Below, one piece after another: positions 42,855 through 51,694 of a stretch of DNA of 64,000 bases. Within the stretch, counting starts at the first letter, position 1, and each line of letters begins with the position of its first letter. The translations under genes and the position numbers were made by a program. This DNA is from Thermaurantimonas sp046295455. Its GTDB lineage: Bacteria; Bacteroidota; Bacteroidia; Flavobacteriales; Schleiferiaceae. The notes beneath the pieces were generated by a model. It had not been told where the DNA came from and searched no databases. It was given only the letters and a program-made list of their open reading frames with translations. The stretch spans positions 62,001-126,000 of the forward strand of contig JBKBNI010000003.1 of assembly GCA_046295455.1 (NCBI GenBank), written 5' to 3'.

Positions 42855-43940
42855 TTGAAGCGCAGCATATTTCCAAGAACTTTTTTGTTCTTTTTTTTAA
42901 TCATACTCTCGTGCAACAATACATCTACTGAACAAGAAAATCCCGTTATCGTAGAGGTCGTACACCTCAGGGCTATTGACACCACTTTAGATGTGGGTTT
43001 TATTTCAGAAATCAAAGCCCTGCAAAATGTAGAAATCCGGAGCAGACTTAAAGGTTACCTCGAAGATGTATATATAGATGAGGGCAAATCTGTCGTGAAA
43101 GGACAGCCACTCTTTAAAATAAACGATGAAGAATATCGCCTAAACCTCAGTAAAGCCAAAGCAAAAGTGAAAAATGCCATTGCTGCCGAGAAAAACGCTC
43201 AGGTCGAATTGGAACGAACCATAAAATTGGCCGAAAACAATATTGTGTCCCAAGGAGAGCTCGATCTTGCCCGGAGCAGACTTGATGCGGCCCGGGCAAA
43301 TGTGGAAGAAGCCTTAGCAGAAGAAAATATGGCAAATGTTCAACTAAATTTTACGCTTGTACGAGCTCCGTTTTCCGGATATATCGATCGGATTCTTCAA
43401 CGAAGAGGCAGTCTGGTCGATGAGGGGACTCTTCTGACAACCATCAGCGAATTGGACAACGTATATGCTTATTTCAATCTTTCAGAAAAAGAATACCTGG
43501 AGCTGAAGAAAGAATTTAGCGAAAATTCATTTATTGGTCAGGAGGTTTACCTTCAATTGGTAGATGGCTCCATGTATTCTGAAAAGGGAGTCGTCGAGAC
43601 GATGGAGAGCGAGTTTGAAGCATCCACAGGAAACATTTCTCTCAGGGCTAAATTTCTGAACAACAAAAAGATACTAAAACACGGTTCTTCCGGCCGCATC
43701 ATCTTTAAAAGACGTGTCAACGAAGGAATCTTTGTGCCACATAAAGCCGTCATCGAACTCCAGGATAAATATTATGTCTTCTTAGTCGATTCTGCCAACA
43801 GAGTCAAGATGACTCCTTTCGTTCCCAGAAAGCGTCTTACCAACGTCTACTGGGTTCTGAACGGTTTAAAAGAAGGCGATATCCTTGTGACCGAAGGTAT
43901 CCAAAAAATAAAAAACAACACGCTGGTCTCCTACAAATAA
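42855..43940 (+). CDS. RND efflux periplasmic adaptor (membrane fusion lipoprotein)
   Basis: The 361-residue protein has a lipoprotein signal (FLIILSC, cysteine about 20). The barrel-sandwich and hairpin arrangement of MFPs is clear: LKGYLEDVYIDEGKSVVKGQ, a coiled coil at about 95-150, NFTLVRAPFSGYIDRI and GSLVDEGTLLTTISELD. It links the RND pump to the outer-membrane channel. The start is TTG; no upstream in-frame ATG is credible and the -7 box lies just ahead. It is the first gene of a three-gene efflux operon. Confidence 0.94.
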   Translation: MKRSIFPRTFLFFFLIILSCNNTSTEQENPVIVEVVHLRAIDTTLDVGFISEIKALQNVEIRSRLKGYLEDVYIDEGKSVVKGQPLFKINDEEYRLNLSKAKAKVKNAIAAEKNAQVELERTIKLAENNIVSQGELDLARSRLDAARANVEEALAEENMANVQLNFTLVRAPFSGYIDRILQRRGSLVDEGTLLTTISELDNVYAYFNLSEKEYLELKKEFSENSFIGQEVYLQLVDGSMYSEKGVVETMESEFEASTGNISLRAKFLNNKKILKHGSSGRIIFKRRVNEGIFVPHKAVIELQDKYYVFLVDSANRVKMTPFVPRKRLTNVYWVLNGLKEGDILVTEGIQKIKNNTLVSYK

Positions 43941-43953
43941 ACATCTCTGCTCC

Positions 43954-46900
43954 ATGCTGGACACATTCATCAAAAGGCCTATTCTATCTGCGGTCATCAA
44001 TATTTTTATTGTCTTGCTCGGGGTGTTGGCCATCTTTACATTGCCGATTACCCAATTTCCGGACATTGTGCCGCCTTCCGTTGTAATCACGGCAAAGTAC
44101 ACCGGCGCCAATGCTGAAGTCTGCGCTAAGGCAGTAGCCAATCCCATAGAGAGAGCCGTCAATGGTGTTCCCGGTATGACCTACATGAATACTGTCACGG
44201 CCAATAATGGTACCACACTGATTCAGGTATTTTTCAAAGTAGGTACCGATCCTGATGTAGCAGCCGTAAACGTCCAAAACCGCGTAACCACCGTCCTCGA
44301 CGAGCTTCCTGAAGAAGTGGTTAAGGCAGGTGTTACCTCCGAAAAGGAAGTAAATACCATCCTGATGTTTCTCAACGTCTTTAGTACGGACAGTTCGATG
44401 GATGAAGAGTTTGTCTACAACTTCTCCGGTATTAATCTCATTCGGGAGCTCAAACGCATCGATGGTGTAGGCTTCTGCGAAATACTCGGAAACAGAAACT
44501 ACTCCATGCGTATTTGGCTTAAGCCTGAAAAGTTAGCAAACTATAAAATCTCCACCGACGAACTCATCTCCATCATTCGCGCCCAAAACATCGAAGCTGC
44601 TCCCGGCAAAACTGGTCAGTCCCTCGGAAAGCTACCTCAGCAGCAAGAATATGTACTTAAATACACAGGTAAGTTTAACCAACCCGAACAGTTTGAAGAC
44701 CTCGTCATTCGCGCCATGCCCGATGGATCCATCCTCAGGCTCAAAGATCTGGCAGACGTACAGTTTGGCGCCTTTGACTACGGCCTGATATCCCGAACAG
44801 ACGGCCGCCCCTCCGCAACCATTATGATCAAGCAACGCCCGGGTTCCAATGCCCGCCAGGTGATCACCGACGTCAAAAAGCGAATGCAAGAGTTAAGTTC
44901 AGAAACATTTCCGGAAGGAATGCAATACAACATTGCCTATGATGTAAGCCGCTTTCTGGATGCGTCCATTTCTGAGGTCATTAAGACGCTCATCGAGGCC
45001 TTTGTTCTTGTATCTCTGGTAGTATTCATCTTTTTACAAGACTTTCGATCCACGCTTATTCCTGCCCTGGCCGTCCCGGTATCCCTCATTGGCACATTTG
45101 CCTTTATGTCGATTCTTGGCTTTTCAATCAATCTGCTTACTCTATTTGCCCTTGTATTGGCCATCGGCATCGTGGTAGACAATGCTATTGTCGTCGTCGA
45201 AGCTGTCCATTCATATATGGAAATCAAGAAACTCGATGCCCGTCAAGCTACCTTCGAAGCCATGCGCGACATTCGGGGCGCATTGATCTCCATTACTTTG
45301 GTTATGACTGCTGTCTTCGTACCGGTAGCCTTCCTCGCAGGACCCGTCGGCATTTTTTACCGTCAGTTTTCAGTTACTTTGGCCATTGCCATCATATTGT
45401 CAGGAATCAATGCCGTGACACTTACCCCTGCACTTTGTGCGATTCTTCTCAAACCCCATGCGCACGCCCAAGGGCACATGCCCACCAGCATCCTGGGGCG
45501 GTTTTTTTACCTCTTTAATACATACTACAACCGATTTGCCCAAAAATACAGAATCAGCTTAGGTTATACAGCCAGCAGAAAGACGATAACCCTAGGCCTG
45601 CTGGCAGCATCCTTTTTAGCTACATGGGGATTCAACTCAATACTCCCTACAGGATTTATCCCAACCGAGGATCAGGGCATGATATACGTAAATGTAACCA
45701 CCCCTCCCGGAGCAACCATTGACCGAACACAGACAGTTCTGGAGAAACTGGATGAAATCATGAAAAAATATCCCGAAGTCGAAAACTTCTCTACCCTGGC
45801 AGGCTACTCTGTCATCACCGAATCCAATGCAGCATCCTTCGGCATGGGCACCATCAATCTCAAACCATGGGACGAACGCGACAAAGACATCTTTCAACTT
45901 ATCGCCAACCTTGAAAAAGATGCCGACCTGATTACCGATGCCCGCATCGAATTTCTCCCTCCTCCATCGGTACCCGGATTCGGAAATGCTGCAGGCTTTG
46001 AATTTCGCGTGATAGAAAAAGCCGGTGAAGAAAATCTCATGACCATAAAATCTGTCATTGACACCTTTCTGATGGCTCTCAGAGAACGCCCCGAAATCGG
46101 AAGCATCTTTACCGGTTTTGACCCCACATTTCCACAGTTTCTCCTGGTTGTAGATCAGGAACTTGCCGCCAAAAACGGTGTCACCATCGACAATGCCATG
46201 AGCACACTTCAGACGCTCGTAGGCAGTTACTATACATCCAATTTTATCCGTTTTGGCATGACATACAAAGTCATGCTCCAGGCCTCACCCGAATACATCA
46301 CCACGCCCGAAGACGTCCTCCGACACTACGTAAAAAATGAACGCGGTGAAATGGTGCAGCTCAATACCTTCATCCGTGCCCAAAAAGTATTCGGCCCGGA
46401 GCAGCTCACCCGGTACAACATGTACACAGCAGCCATGTTCAATGGAGAAGCAGCTAAAGGATATTCCTCAGGCGATGCCATCAAAGCTATCCAAGAAGAA
46501 GCAAGCCGCGTTTTACCAAAAGGCTACGGACTCGAATGGGCAGGAATCACCCGGGAAGAAATCCAGGCCGGCAACCAGACCCTGTTTATCTACATGCTTG
46601 TCGTCGTTTTCGTATACCTGCTGCTTTCCGCACAGTACGAGAGTTTCCTGCTGCCACTACCCGTGCTCTTTTCGCTTCCGGCAGGCATCTTTGGATCATT
46701 TCTGTTTTTGAAGCTCGCAGGACTTGAAAACAACATCTACGCCCAGGTATCCATCGTAATGCTCATCGGACTACTTGGCAAAAATGCCATTCTCATCGTC
46801 GAGTTTGCCAACCAAGCTGTTAAGAGCGGAAAATCCCCGCTTCGGGCAGCCATCGACGGCGCAGTCGCCCGTCTTAGACCCATCCTGATGACCTCCTTTG

Positions 46901-47076
46901 CCTTCATCGCAGGATTGATCCCCCTCGCCATAGCCTCCGGAGCAGGCGCCATCGGCAACCGTACCATCGGCACCACTGCCGCCGGCGGCATGATCACAGG
47001 CACTCTGCTTGGCATACTAATCATCCCCGGTCTTTTCGTCCTTTTTTCCAAATCCGCCAAATCCACCAACTCATAG
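43954..47076 (+). CDS. HAE1-family RND efflux transporter
   Basis: The 1040-residue protein is an AcrB-like proton-driven pump. It starts MLDTFIKRPILSAVINIFIV and contains the TM4 segment AIGIVVDNAIVVVEAV with its proton-relay aspartate. The periplasmic domains have FKVGTDPDVAAVNVQNRV. The C-terminal RND repeat includes GLLGKNAILIVEFAN and RLRPILMTSFAFIAGLIP. Length and twelve-helix layout are standard. The substrate (drugs, bile acids, solvents) cannot be told. It lies 13 bp after the adaptor and 4 bp before the outer-membrane factor. Confidence 0.97.
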   Translation: MLDTFIKRPILSAVINIFIVLLGVLAIFTLPITQFPDIVPPSVVITAKYTGANAEVCAKAVANPIERAVNGVPGMTYMNTVTANNGTTLIQVFFKVGTDPDVAAVNVQNRVTTVLDELPEEVVKAGVTSEKEVNTILMFLNVFSTDSSMDEEFVYNFSGINLIRELKRIDGVGFCEILGNRNYSMRIWLKPEKLANYKISTDELISIIRAQNIEAAPGKTGQSLGKLPQQQEYVLKYTGKFNQPEQFEDLVIRAMPDGSILRLKDLADVQFGAFDYGLISRTDGRPSATIMIKQRPGSNARQVITDVKKRMQELSSETFPEGMQYNIAYDVSRFLDASISEVIKTLIEAFVLVSLVVFIFLQDFRSTLIPALAVPVSLIGTFAFMSILGFSINLLTLFALVLAIGIVVDNAIVVVEAVHSYMEIKKLDARQATFEAMRDIRGALISITLVMTAVFVPVAFLAGPVGIFYRQFSVTLAIAIILSGINAVTLTPALCAILLKPHAHAQGHMPTSILGRFFYLFNTYYNRFAQKYRISLGYTASRKTITLGLLAASFLATWGFNSILPTGFIPTEDQGMIYVNVTTPPGATIDRTQTVLEKLDEIMKKYPEVENFSTLAGYSVITESNAASFGMGTINLKPWDERDKDIFQLIANLEKDADLITDARIEFLPPPSVPGFGNAAGFEFRVIEKAGEENLMTIKSVIDTFLMALRERPEIGSIFTGFDPTFPQFLLVVDQELAAKNGVTIDNAMSTLQTLVGSYYTSNFIRFGMTYKVMLQASPEYITTPEDVLRHYVKNERGEMVQLNTFIRAQKVFGPEQLTRYNMYTAAMFNGEAAKGYSSGDAIKAIQEEASRVLPKGYGLEWAGITREEIQAGNQTLFIYMLVVVFVYLLLSAQYESFLLPLPVLFSLPAGIFGSFLFLKLAGLENNIYAQVSIVMLIGLLGKNAILIVEFANQAVKSGKSPLRAAIDGAVARLRPILMTSFAFIAGLIPLAIASGAGAIGNRTIGTTAAGGMITGTLLGILIIPGLFVLFSKSAKSTNS

Positions 47077-47080
47077 CAGA

Positions 47081-48748
47081 ATGTTTTTACAATACCTCAC
47101 CGTTTCACTGAGTTTTTTATTTGGGCGTGCCCCCGACAAAGCGCTCCAGCGCTTTCGTCGGGGTCGGCGTACTCCAGGGTACGCTTCGCTCCCGTATTCA
47201 GACCTTCGCTTCGCTTGGTCTTCACACCGCCCTGTGACACATGCACAGGGCGCCTTCCGTATGCCTCACGCATACAGGTGCAGACCTCAGCTCATTAGCT
47301 ATTCAAGCACGTTTGCCATCCTATGCACATCCATACTCTTACTCACCTCGTGTAGCAGCACAGACCATCTCACCCCACACACCCTTACCGAACTCCCCAC
47401 CACTATTGAGAAATCCTCAGAATTTCCAACCGACAGTGCACAACACACAGGCAGCATCAGTTGGAGAGACTTCTTCATCGATCCCATCCTTATCGGCCTT
47501 ATTGAAGATGCACTTCGAGTCAATGCAGATCTCCTGCAGGCAAGTGCCCGCATTGCACAGGCAAGGGCAGCCTACACAGCCGCCGGTGGAGCCCTACTCC
47601 CCTCCCTTCATGTCAGAGGACGTGCCGGAGGAGACCGCTTCGGCCGATATACCATGACAGCCGTCGGTAACTTCGACACCAACCTCTCCGACCGACTCGA
47701 CGATAAGCAGCGGGTCAACGAAAACTTTACCCCCGATTATTACCTCGCCTTCGAAAGCTCCTGGGAAATCGACATCTGGGGGCGCCTACGCCAATCAAAA
47801 AAGGCCAGACGCCTCGAATACCTCGCCTCCGAAGAAGCCTACAAACTCGCCACCACCCTCGTCGTCACTACCATGGCCGAACTCTATTTCACCCTTCAAG
47901 CCCTCGACGACGAACGAGAAATCATCGAAAAAGAACTCCAACTCCAACGTGAAGGCCTCGAAAAAACCATCATCCTCAAGGAAACAGGTCGTGCCAATCA
48001 ATTGGCCGTTAAGCAGTTTGAAGCTCAAGTGCTCAATACGCAATCCCTGCTCAGAACTGTACTGGTCGAAATCAATGCCATCGAAAACGCCATCAACGTC
48101 CTGAAAATGACCATAGGCAATAAGATCGAACGCTCACCAGATCTCTTCCAGCCATCCATGGATAGTAGCGTAGTACTGGCTACACCAGCTGCATTGCTCT
48201 TCTCAAGACCTGATGTACGTCGCGCAGAACTCCTGATGTATTCAGCAGGGGCGGATGTGGCATCCGCCCGATACGCCTTCTTCCCGCAGTTGATGCTCAA
48301 TCCCTACATCGGCCTCAATGCTTTTAACTCAAGCCTGTTTTTTGACCCCGCATCTCTTGCCTACGGCGTCATGGGACATATGCTCGCCCCCGTATTTCAG
48401 CAGAATCAACTCAAAGCCGGCCTTCAATTTCAAAAAGCCCGCCTCCGCGAAGCTGAACTCGAATACTCAAAAACCATAGTACAGGTAATGGCCGAAATCC
48501 ATACACATTTGGTTGCCTTCAAAGAATATTTGGAAATATCCAAACTCAAAGAGCGAGAAACACGCACTCTTAAAGAAGCAGAAAACGTGGCCAAGGAACT
48601 CTTCCTAAACGGATACACCTCCTACCTCGACCTACTCACTATCAGACGTGAAGTGCTTCGTGCCCAGCTCGACTATGTAGAAGCCACGCTCAATCGCAAA
48701 AAAGCACGTCTTGGACTCTATCGATCCATGGGCGGAGGTTGGTTTTAA
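47081..48748 (+). CDS. TolC/NodT-type outer-membrane efflux lipoprotein with repeat insertion in its leader
   Basis: The 555-residue protein is the outer channel of the RND system. From SWRDFFIDPILIGLIEDALR (about 124) it follows the NodT/OprM family: FESSWEIDIWGRLRQSKKAR, VTTMAELYFTLQALDDER and SRPDVRRAELLMYSAGADV. The lipoprotein signal lies at about 72-91 (LLLTSC), too deep for a normal leader, because a GC-rich palindrome cluster (47123-47275) adds about 50 odd residues in frame. Translation may start at 47081 or at ATG 47261; the latter lies inside the cluster and gives a more plausible leader. Codons are richer in C-ending forms than in neighbours at 24-43 kb. Confidence 0.9.
   Translation: MFLQYLTVSLSFLFGRAPDKALQRFRRGRRTPGYASLPYSDLRFAWSSHRPVTHAQGAFRMPHAYRCRPQLISYSSTFAILCTSILLLTSCSSTDHLTPHTLTELPTTIEKSSEFPTDSAQHTGSISWRDFFIDPILIGLIEDALRVNADLLQASARIAQARAAYTAAGGALLPSLHVRGRAGGDRFGRYTMTAVGNFDTNLSDRLDDKQRVNENFTPDYYLAFESSWEIDIWGRLRQSKKARRLEYLASEEAYKLATTLVVTTMAELYFTLQALDDEREIIEKELQLQREGLEKTIILKETGRANQLAVKQFEAQVLNTQSLLRTVLVEINAIENAINVLKMTIGNKIERSPDLFQPSMDSSVVLATPAALLFSRPDVRRAELLMYSAGADVASARYAFFPQLMLNPYIGLNAFNSSLFFDPASLAYGVMGHMLAPVFQQNQLKAGLQFQKARLREAELEYSKTIVQVMAEIHTHLVAFKEYLEISKLKERETRTLKEAENVAKELFLNGYTSYLDLLTIRREVLRAQLDYVEATLNRKKARLGLYRSMGGGWF
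47123..47275 (+). repeat. GC-rich cluster of five palindromes (REP-like element) inside a gene
   Basis: Five hairpins follow each other. CCCCGACAAAGCGCT (47131-47145) pairs with 47148-47163 with one bulge. GCGTAC (47167) pairs with GTACGC (47179). AGACC (47200) pairs with GGTCT (47217). CGCCCTGTG (47228) pairs with CACAGGGCG (47244). GTATGC (47259) pairs with GCATAC (47270). The start GGGCGTGCCCC and the following GGGGTCGG resemble dispersed GC-rich repeats I recall from Bacteroidota genomes. No second copy is seen in this window. The reading frame stays open throughout. Confidence 0.75.
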
Positions 48749-48809
48749 CACAAATTTTGAGTAATCCTCTCTAAATAAGCGCAATCTTTGTAACCAAACT
48801 CCGAAAATT

Positions 48810-50924
48810 ATGGGCAAAATCAATTACACACTCCTTCTGATTCCTATGATATGGTACGGCTGTACACAGAAAAACAACCTCAAAGTCACCTATCCCGTCA
48901 CCGAGACCTCCGACATACAAGACGAATACTTTGGTGTCAAAGTGCCTGACCCCTACCGATGGCTCGAAGACGACCTTAGCGAAAAAACTGCCCAATGGGT
49001 CCGCGAGCAGAACAACGTGACCCAGGAATTTCTGAATCGGATCCCATTCCGCGATAAAATCTTTCAGCGCCTCGAAGAACTTTGGAACTACGAAAAAGTA
49101 AGTGCTCCCTTTACCGAAGGCGAATACACCTACTTTTACAAAAATGACGGCCTGCAAAATCAAAGTGTGCTCTATCGCACAGACAAGTCAGGAAACACTG
49201 AAATTTTTCTAGACCCCAATACATTCTCTGCCGACGGAACTACCTCCCTTGCCGGCATCTCCTTTTCAGAAGACGGACACTTGGCCGTGTATCAGATTTC
49301 AGAAGGAGGCTCCGATTGGCGAAAGGTACTCGTGCTCGACGCAATTAACAAGGAAATCATCGAAGACACCCTCAAAGAAGTGAAATTCTCCGGTCTAAGC
49401 TGGTATAAAAACGAAGGATTCTTCTACTCCAGCTACGACAAACCCATAGAAGGAAGTCAACTCTCAGCTAAAACCGACCAGCACAAGCTCTACTACCACA
49501 AGCTGGGAACACCTCAGTCCGAAGACAAACCCATATTCGGAGCAGATGTCAAGCGCAGATATGTAGGCGGATACGTGACCGAAGACCACAGCTTGCTCAT
49601 TGTATCATCTGCCAACACGACCACGGGCAATGAACTCTACTACAAAGACCTCCGAAAACTCAAATCCGAATTAATCCCCATCGTCAGAAATTTCGATAAC
49701 TCGCACTCGGTCGTTCATTTTGAAGACGACATGCTCTACATACTCACCAACCTCAATGCCCCAAATAAAAGACTCGTCAAGGCACCTCTCTCCAATCCAC
49801 TTCCGGATAACTGGACCGACGTCATTCCTGAGAGAGATATGCCTCTCAATGTGACGACAGGAGCCGGATATCTGTTTGCCTCCTATCTCAAGGACGCGAC
49901 ATCCCTTATAGAGCAGTACGACCTTCAGGGAACAAAAATCCGCGACATTCAACTCCCCGCCCTGGGGACTGCCTCTGGATTCAGCGCCAAGTGGACAGAC
50001 TCGGTCATTTATTACACCTTTACTAACTATGTATATCCACCCACCATATACAGATATAACCCAAACACCGGAGTATCCGAGCTGTACCGCAAGCCGGATG
50101 TGAAGTTTAACCCCGAAGATTACGAATCAAATCAAATTTTCTACACCTCTAAAGACGGCACCCGCATCCCCATGATCATCACCCATAAAAAAGGGATCCG
50201 GTTAAACGGAAAAAATCCCACCATTCTCTATGGTTATGGAGGCTTTAACATCAGCCTCACCCCATCTTTCAGCGTTACAAATCTGGTCTGGATGGAGCTT
50301 GGGGGCATCTATGCGGTCCCCAATCTGAGAGGAGGTGGTGAATACGGAAAAAAATGGCATGACGGAGGCCGTCAATTCAATAAGCAAAACGTATTCGATG
50401 ACTTCATCGCTGCGGCTGAATGGCTGATCGAAAATAAATATACTTCCCCTGATTTTCTAGCCATATCCGGAGGATCCAACGGTGGTCTGCTGGTAGGCGC
50501 GGCCATGACCCAAAGACCCGACCTCTTTCGAGTAGCTCTTCCGGCCGTCGGTGTGTTGGATATGCTGCGGTATCACAAGTTTACAGCCGGAGCTGGTTGG
50601 GCCTATGATTACGGGACAGCCGACGACAGCAAGGAAATGTTTGAGTACCTCAGGAGCTACTCACCATATCACAACCTTAGAAAAGGCATGAACTATCCTG
50701 CAACCCTAATTACCACTGCAGATCACGACGATCGGGTTGTTCCGGCGCATTCATTCAAATTTGCTGCCATGCTTCAAGCTGTAAACGACGGACCCAACCC
50801 CACACTTATTCGCATCGAGACCAATGCCGGCCATGGAGCAGGCAAACCCACGCGGATGATCTTGCAGGAAGCCACCGACCGCCTGGCCTTTACACTCTTC
50901 TGCATGGGCAAAAAGGCATTGTAA
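48810..50924 (+). CDS. Prolyl oligopeptidase (S9A) lipoprotein
   Basis: The 704-residue protein cuts after proline in short peptides. The N-terminus is a lipoprotein-like signal (IWYGC, cysteine 18), so it should face the periplasm or cell surface. A seven-bladed propeller spans about 100-430. The alpha/beta hydrolase part carries the serine in SGGSNGGLL, the aspartate in DHDDRVVPAH and the histidine in NAGHGAG. YGYGGFNISLTPSFS is typical of the family. Length agrees with S9A enzymes (about 700). Confidence 0.95.
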   Translation: MGKINYTLLLIPMIWYGCTQKNNLKVTYPVTETSDIQDEYFGVKVPDPYRWLEDDLSEKTAQWVREQNNVTQEFLNRIPFRDKIFQRLEELWNYEKVSAPFTEGEYTYFYKNDGLQNQSVLYRTDKSGNTEIFLDPNTFSADGTTSLAGISFSEDGHLAVYQISEGGSDWRKVLVLDAINKEIIEDTLKEVKFSGLSWYKNEGFFYSSYDKPIEGSQLSAKTDQHKLYYHKLGTPQSEDKPIFGADVKRRYVGGYVTEDHSLLIVSSANTTTGNELYYKDLRKLKSELIPIVRNFDNSHSVVHFEDDMLYILTNLNAPNKRLVKAPLSNPLPDNWTDVIPERDMPLNVTTGAGYLFASYLKDATSLIEQYDLQGTKIRDIQLPALGTASGFSAKWTDSVIYYTFTNYVYPPTIYRYNPNTGVSELYRKPDVKFNPEDYESNQIFYTSKDGTRIPMIITHKKGIRLNGKNPTILYGYGGFNISLTPSFSVTNLVWMELGGIYAVPNLRGGGEYGKKWHDGGRQFNKQNVFDDFIAAAEWLIENKYTSPDFLAISGGSNGGLLVGAAMTQRPDLFRVALPAVGVLDMLRYHKFTAGAGWAYDYGTADDSKEMFEYLRSYSPYHNLRKGMNYPATLITTADHDDRVVPAHSFKFAAMLQAVNDGPNPTLIRIETNAGHGAGKPTRMILQEATDRLAFTLFCMGKKAL

Positions 50925-50964
50925 TCATTTAAACAGTTGTGAAACAGAAACGGCATTGTATTTG

Positions 50965-50972
50965 TAAATTTG
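50965..50972 (+). promoter_or_regulatory. Bacteroidota -7 box for the DUF1573 gene
   Basis: TAAATTTG matches TAnnTTTG and lies 23 bp upstream of ATG 50996. A TTG at 50937-50939 is a possible but distant -33 element. Confidence 0.55.
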
Positions 50973-50995
50973 TTGAGAAAAATTAAAAATAACCT

Positions 50996-51439
50996 ATGAA
51001 AAAAATTGTCTCCACCCTTGTATTCTTGATCTTTGCGGGTGTCGCATTTGCACAGAAGAAAAACGGACCCGTCATTACATTCGAAAAACCGGAACTCGAC
51101 TATGGTAAAATCCAACAAAACAGCGAGCGCGTTCGTGAATTTGTAATTGTAAATACTGGCAACGAACCCCTGATCATACAGAATGCTGTAGGAAGTTGTG
51201 GATGCACAGTGCCTGAGTGGCCAAAAGAACCCATAATGCCAAAAAAGAAAGCCGTGCTTAGAATCAACTACGACACTTCCCGGCTTGGCCCATTCAGCAA
51301 GACGGTAAAAATTTATTCCAACGCCATCAACAATTCGCCTGACGGAACCGTGTCATTCGTTGTAAAAGGTGAAGTTCAGGCAGCTCAGGCTCAGTCCGCA
51401 CCAATAAATCAGGACGCAAGCCCTGTGATGAATCGCTGA
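50996..51439 (+). CDS. DUF1573 exported protein
   Basis: The 147-residue protein has a signal peptide (MKKIVSTLVFLIFAGVAFAQ) and one Ig-like DUF1573 domain: ITFEKPELDYGKIQQNSERV, VGSCGCTVPEWPKEPI, and LRINYDTSRLGPFSKTVKIY. The CGCT motif with paired cysteines is characteristic. The family is abundant in Bacteroidota and its function is unknown. It has its own promoter and terminator and is thus monocistronic. Confidence 0.92.
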   Translation: MKKIVSTLVFLIFAGVAFAQKKNGPVITFEKPELDYGKIQQNSERVREFVIVNTGNEPLIIQNAVGSCGCTVPEWPKEPIMPKKKAVLRINYDTSRLGPFSKTVKIYSNAINNSPDGTVSFVVKGEVQAAQAQSAPINQDASPVMNR

Positions 51440-51475
51440 GTATCTAATTATTAAACACAACATATTGACCAGTCG

Positions 51476-51501
51476 CCCGCCCTAAGGCGGGTTTTTTTTT
51501 T
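51476..51501 (+). terminator. Intrinsic terminator of the DUF1573 gene
   Basis: CCCGCC (51476-51481) and GGCGGG (51486-51491) form a 6-bp GC stem with a 4-base loop, followed by ten T residues. It lies 36 bp past the stop. The remaining gap to 51694 shows only a -7 box at 51649. Confidence 0.94.
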
Positions 51502-51648
51502 CGTAATAAACCCTGTGTACGATCAATCTCACCTCCGGGAGATATTTCCGGCACATGATAAAGCTTGTATCCCCTTTCTTCTTTGATAAAGCATCAAAAC
51601 CTATAAACCAACTTCCCTCACGGCGAACCGGCACGAAATACCAGAATG

Positions 51649-51656
51649 TACATTTG
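51649..51656 (+). promoter_or_regulatory. Bacteroidota -7 box for the aminotransferase-murB pair
   Basis: TACATTTG matches TAnnTTTG and lies 38 bp upstream of the ATG at 51695. Confidence 0.5.
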
Positions 51657-51694
51657 CATGTCAAATTTTGGTTTATACAATTATTTTACAATAA

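Noticed and set aside
51482..51664. Small minus-strand frame of 60 codons in the 51.4-51.7 kb gap
   Set aside because: It ends inside the terminator T-tract of the DUF1573 gene and reads as non-coding.
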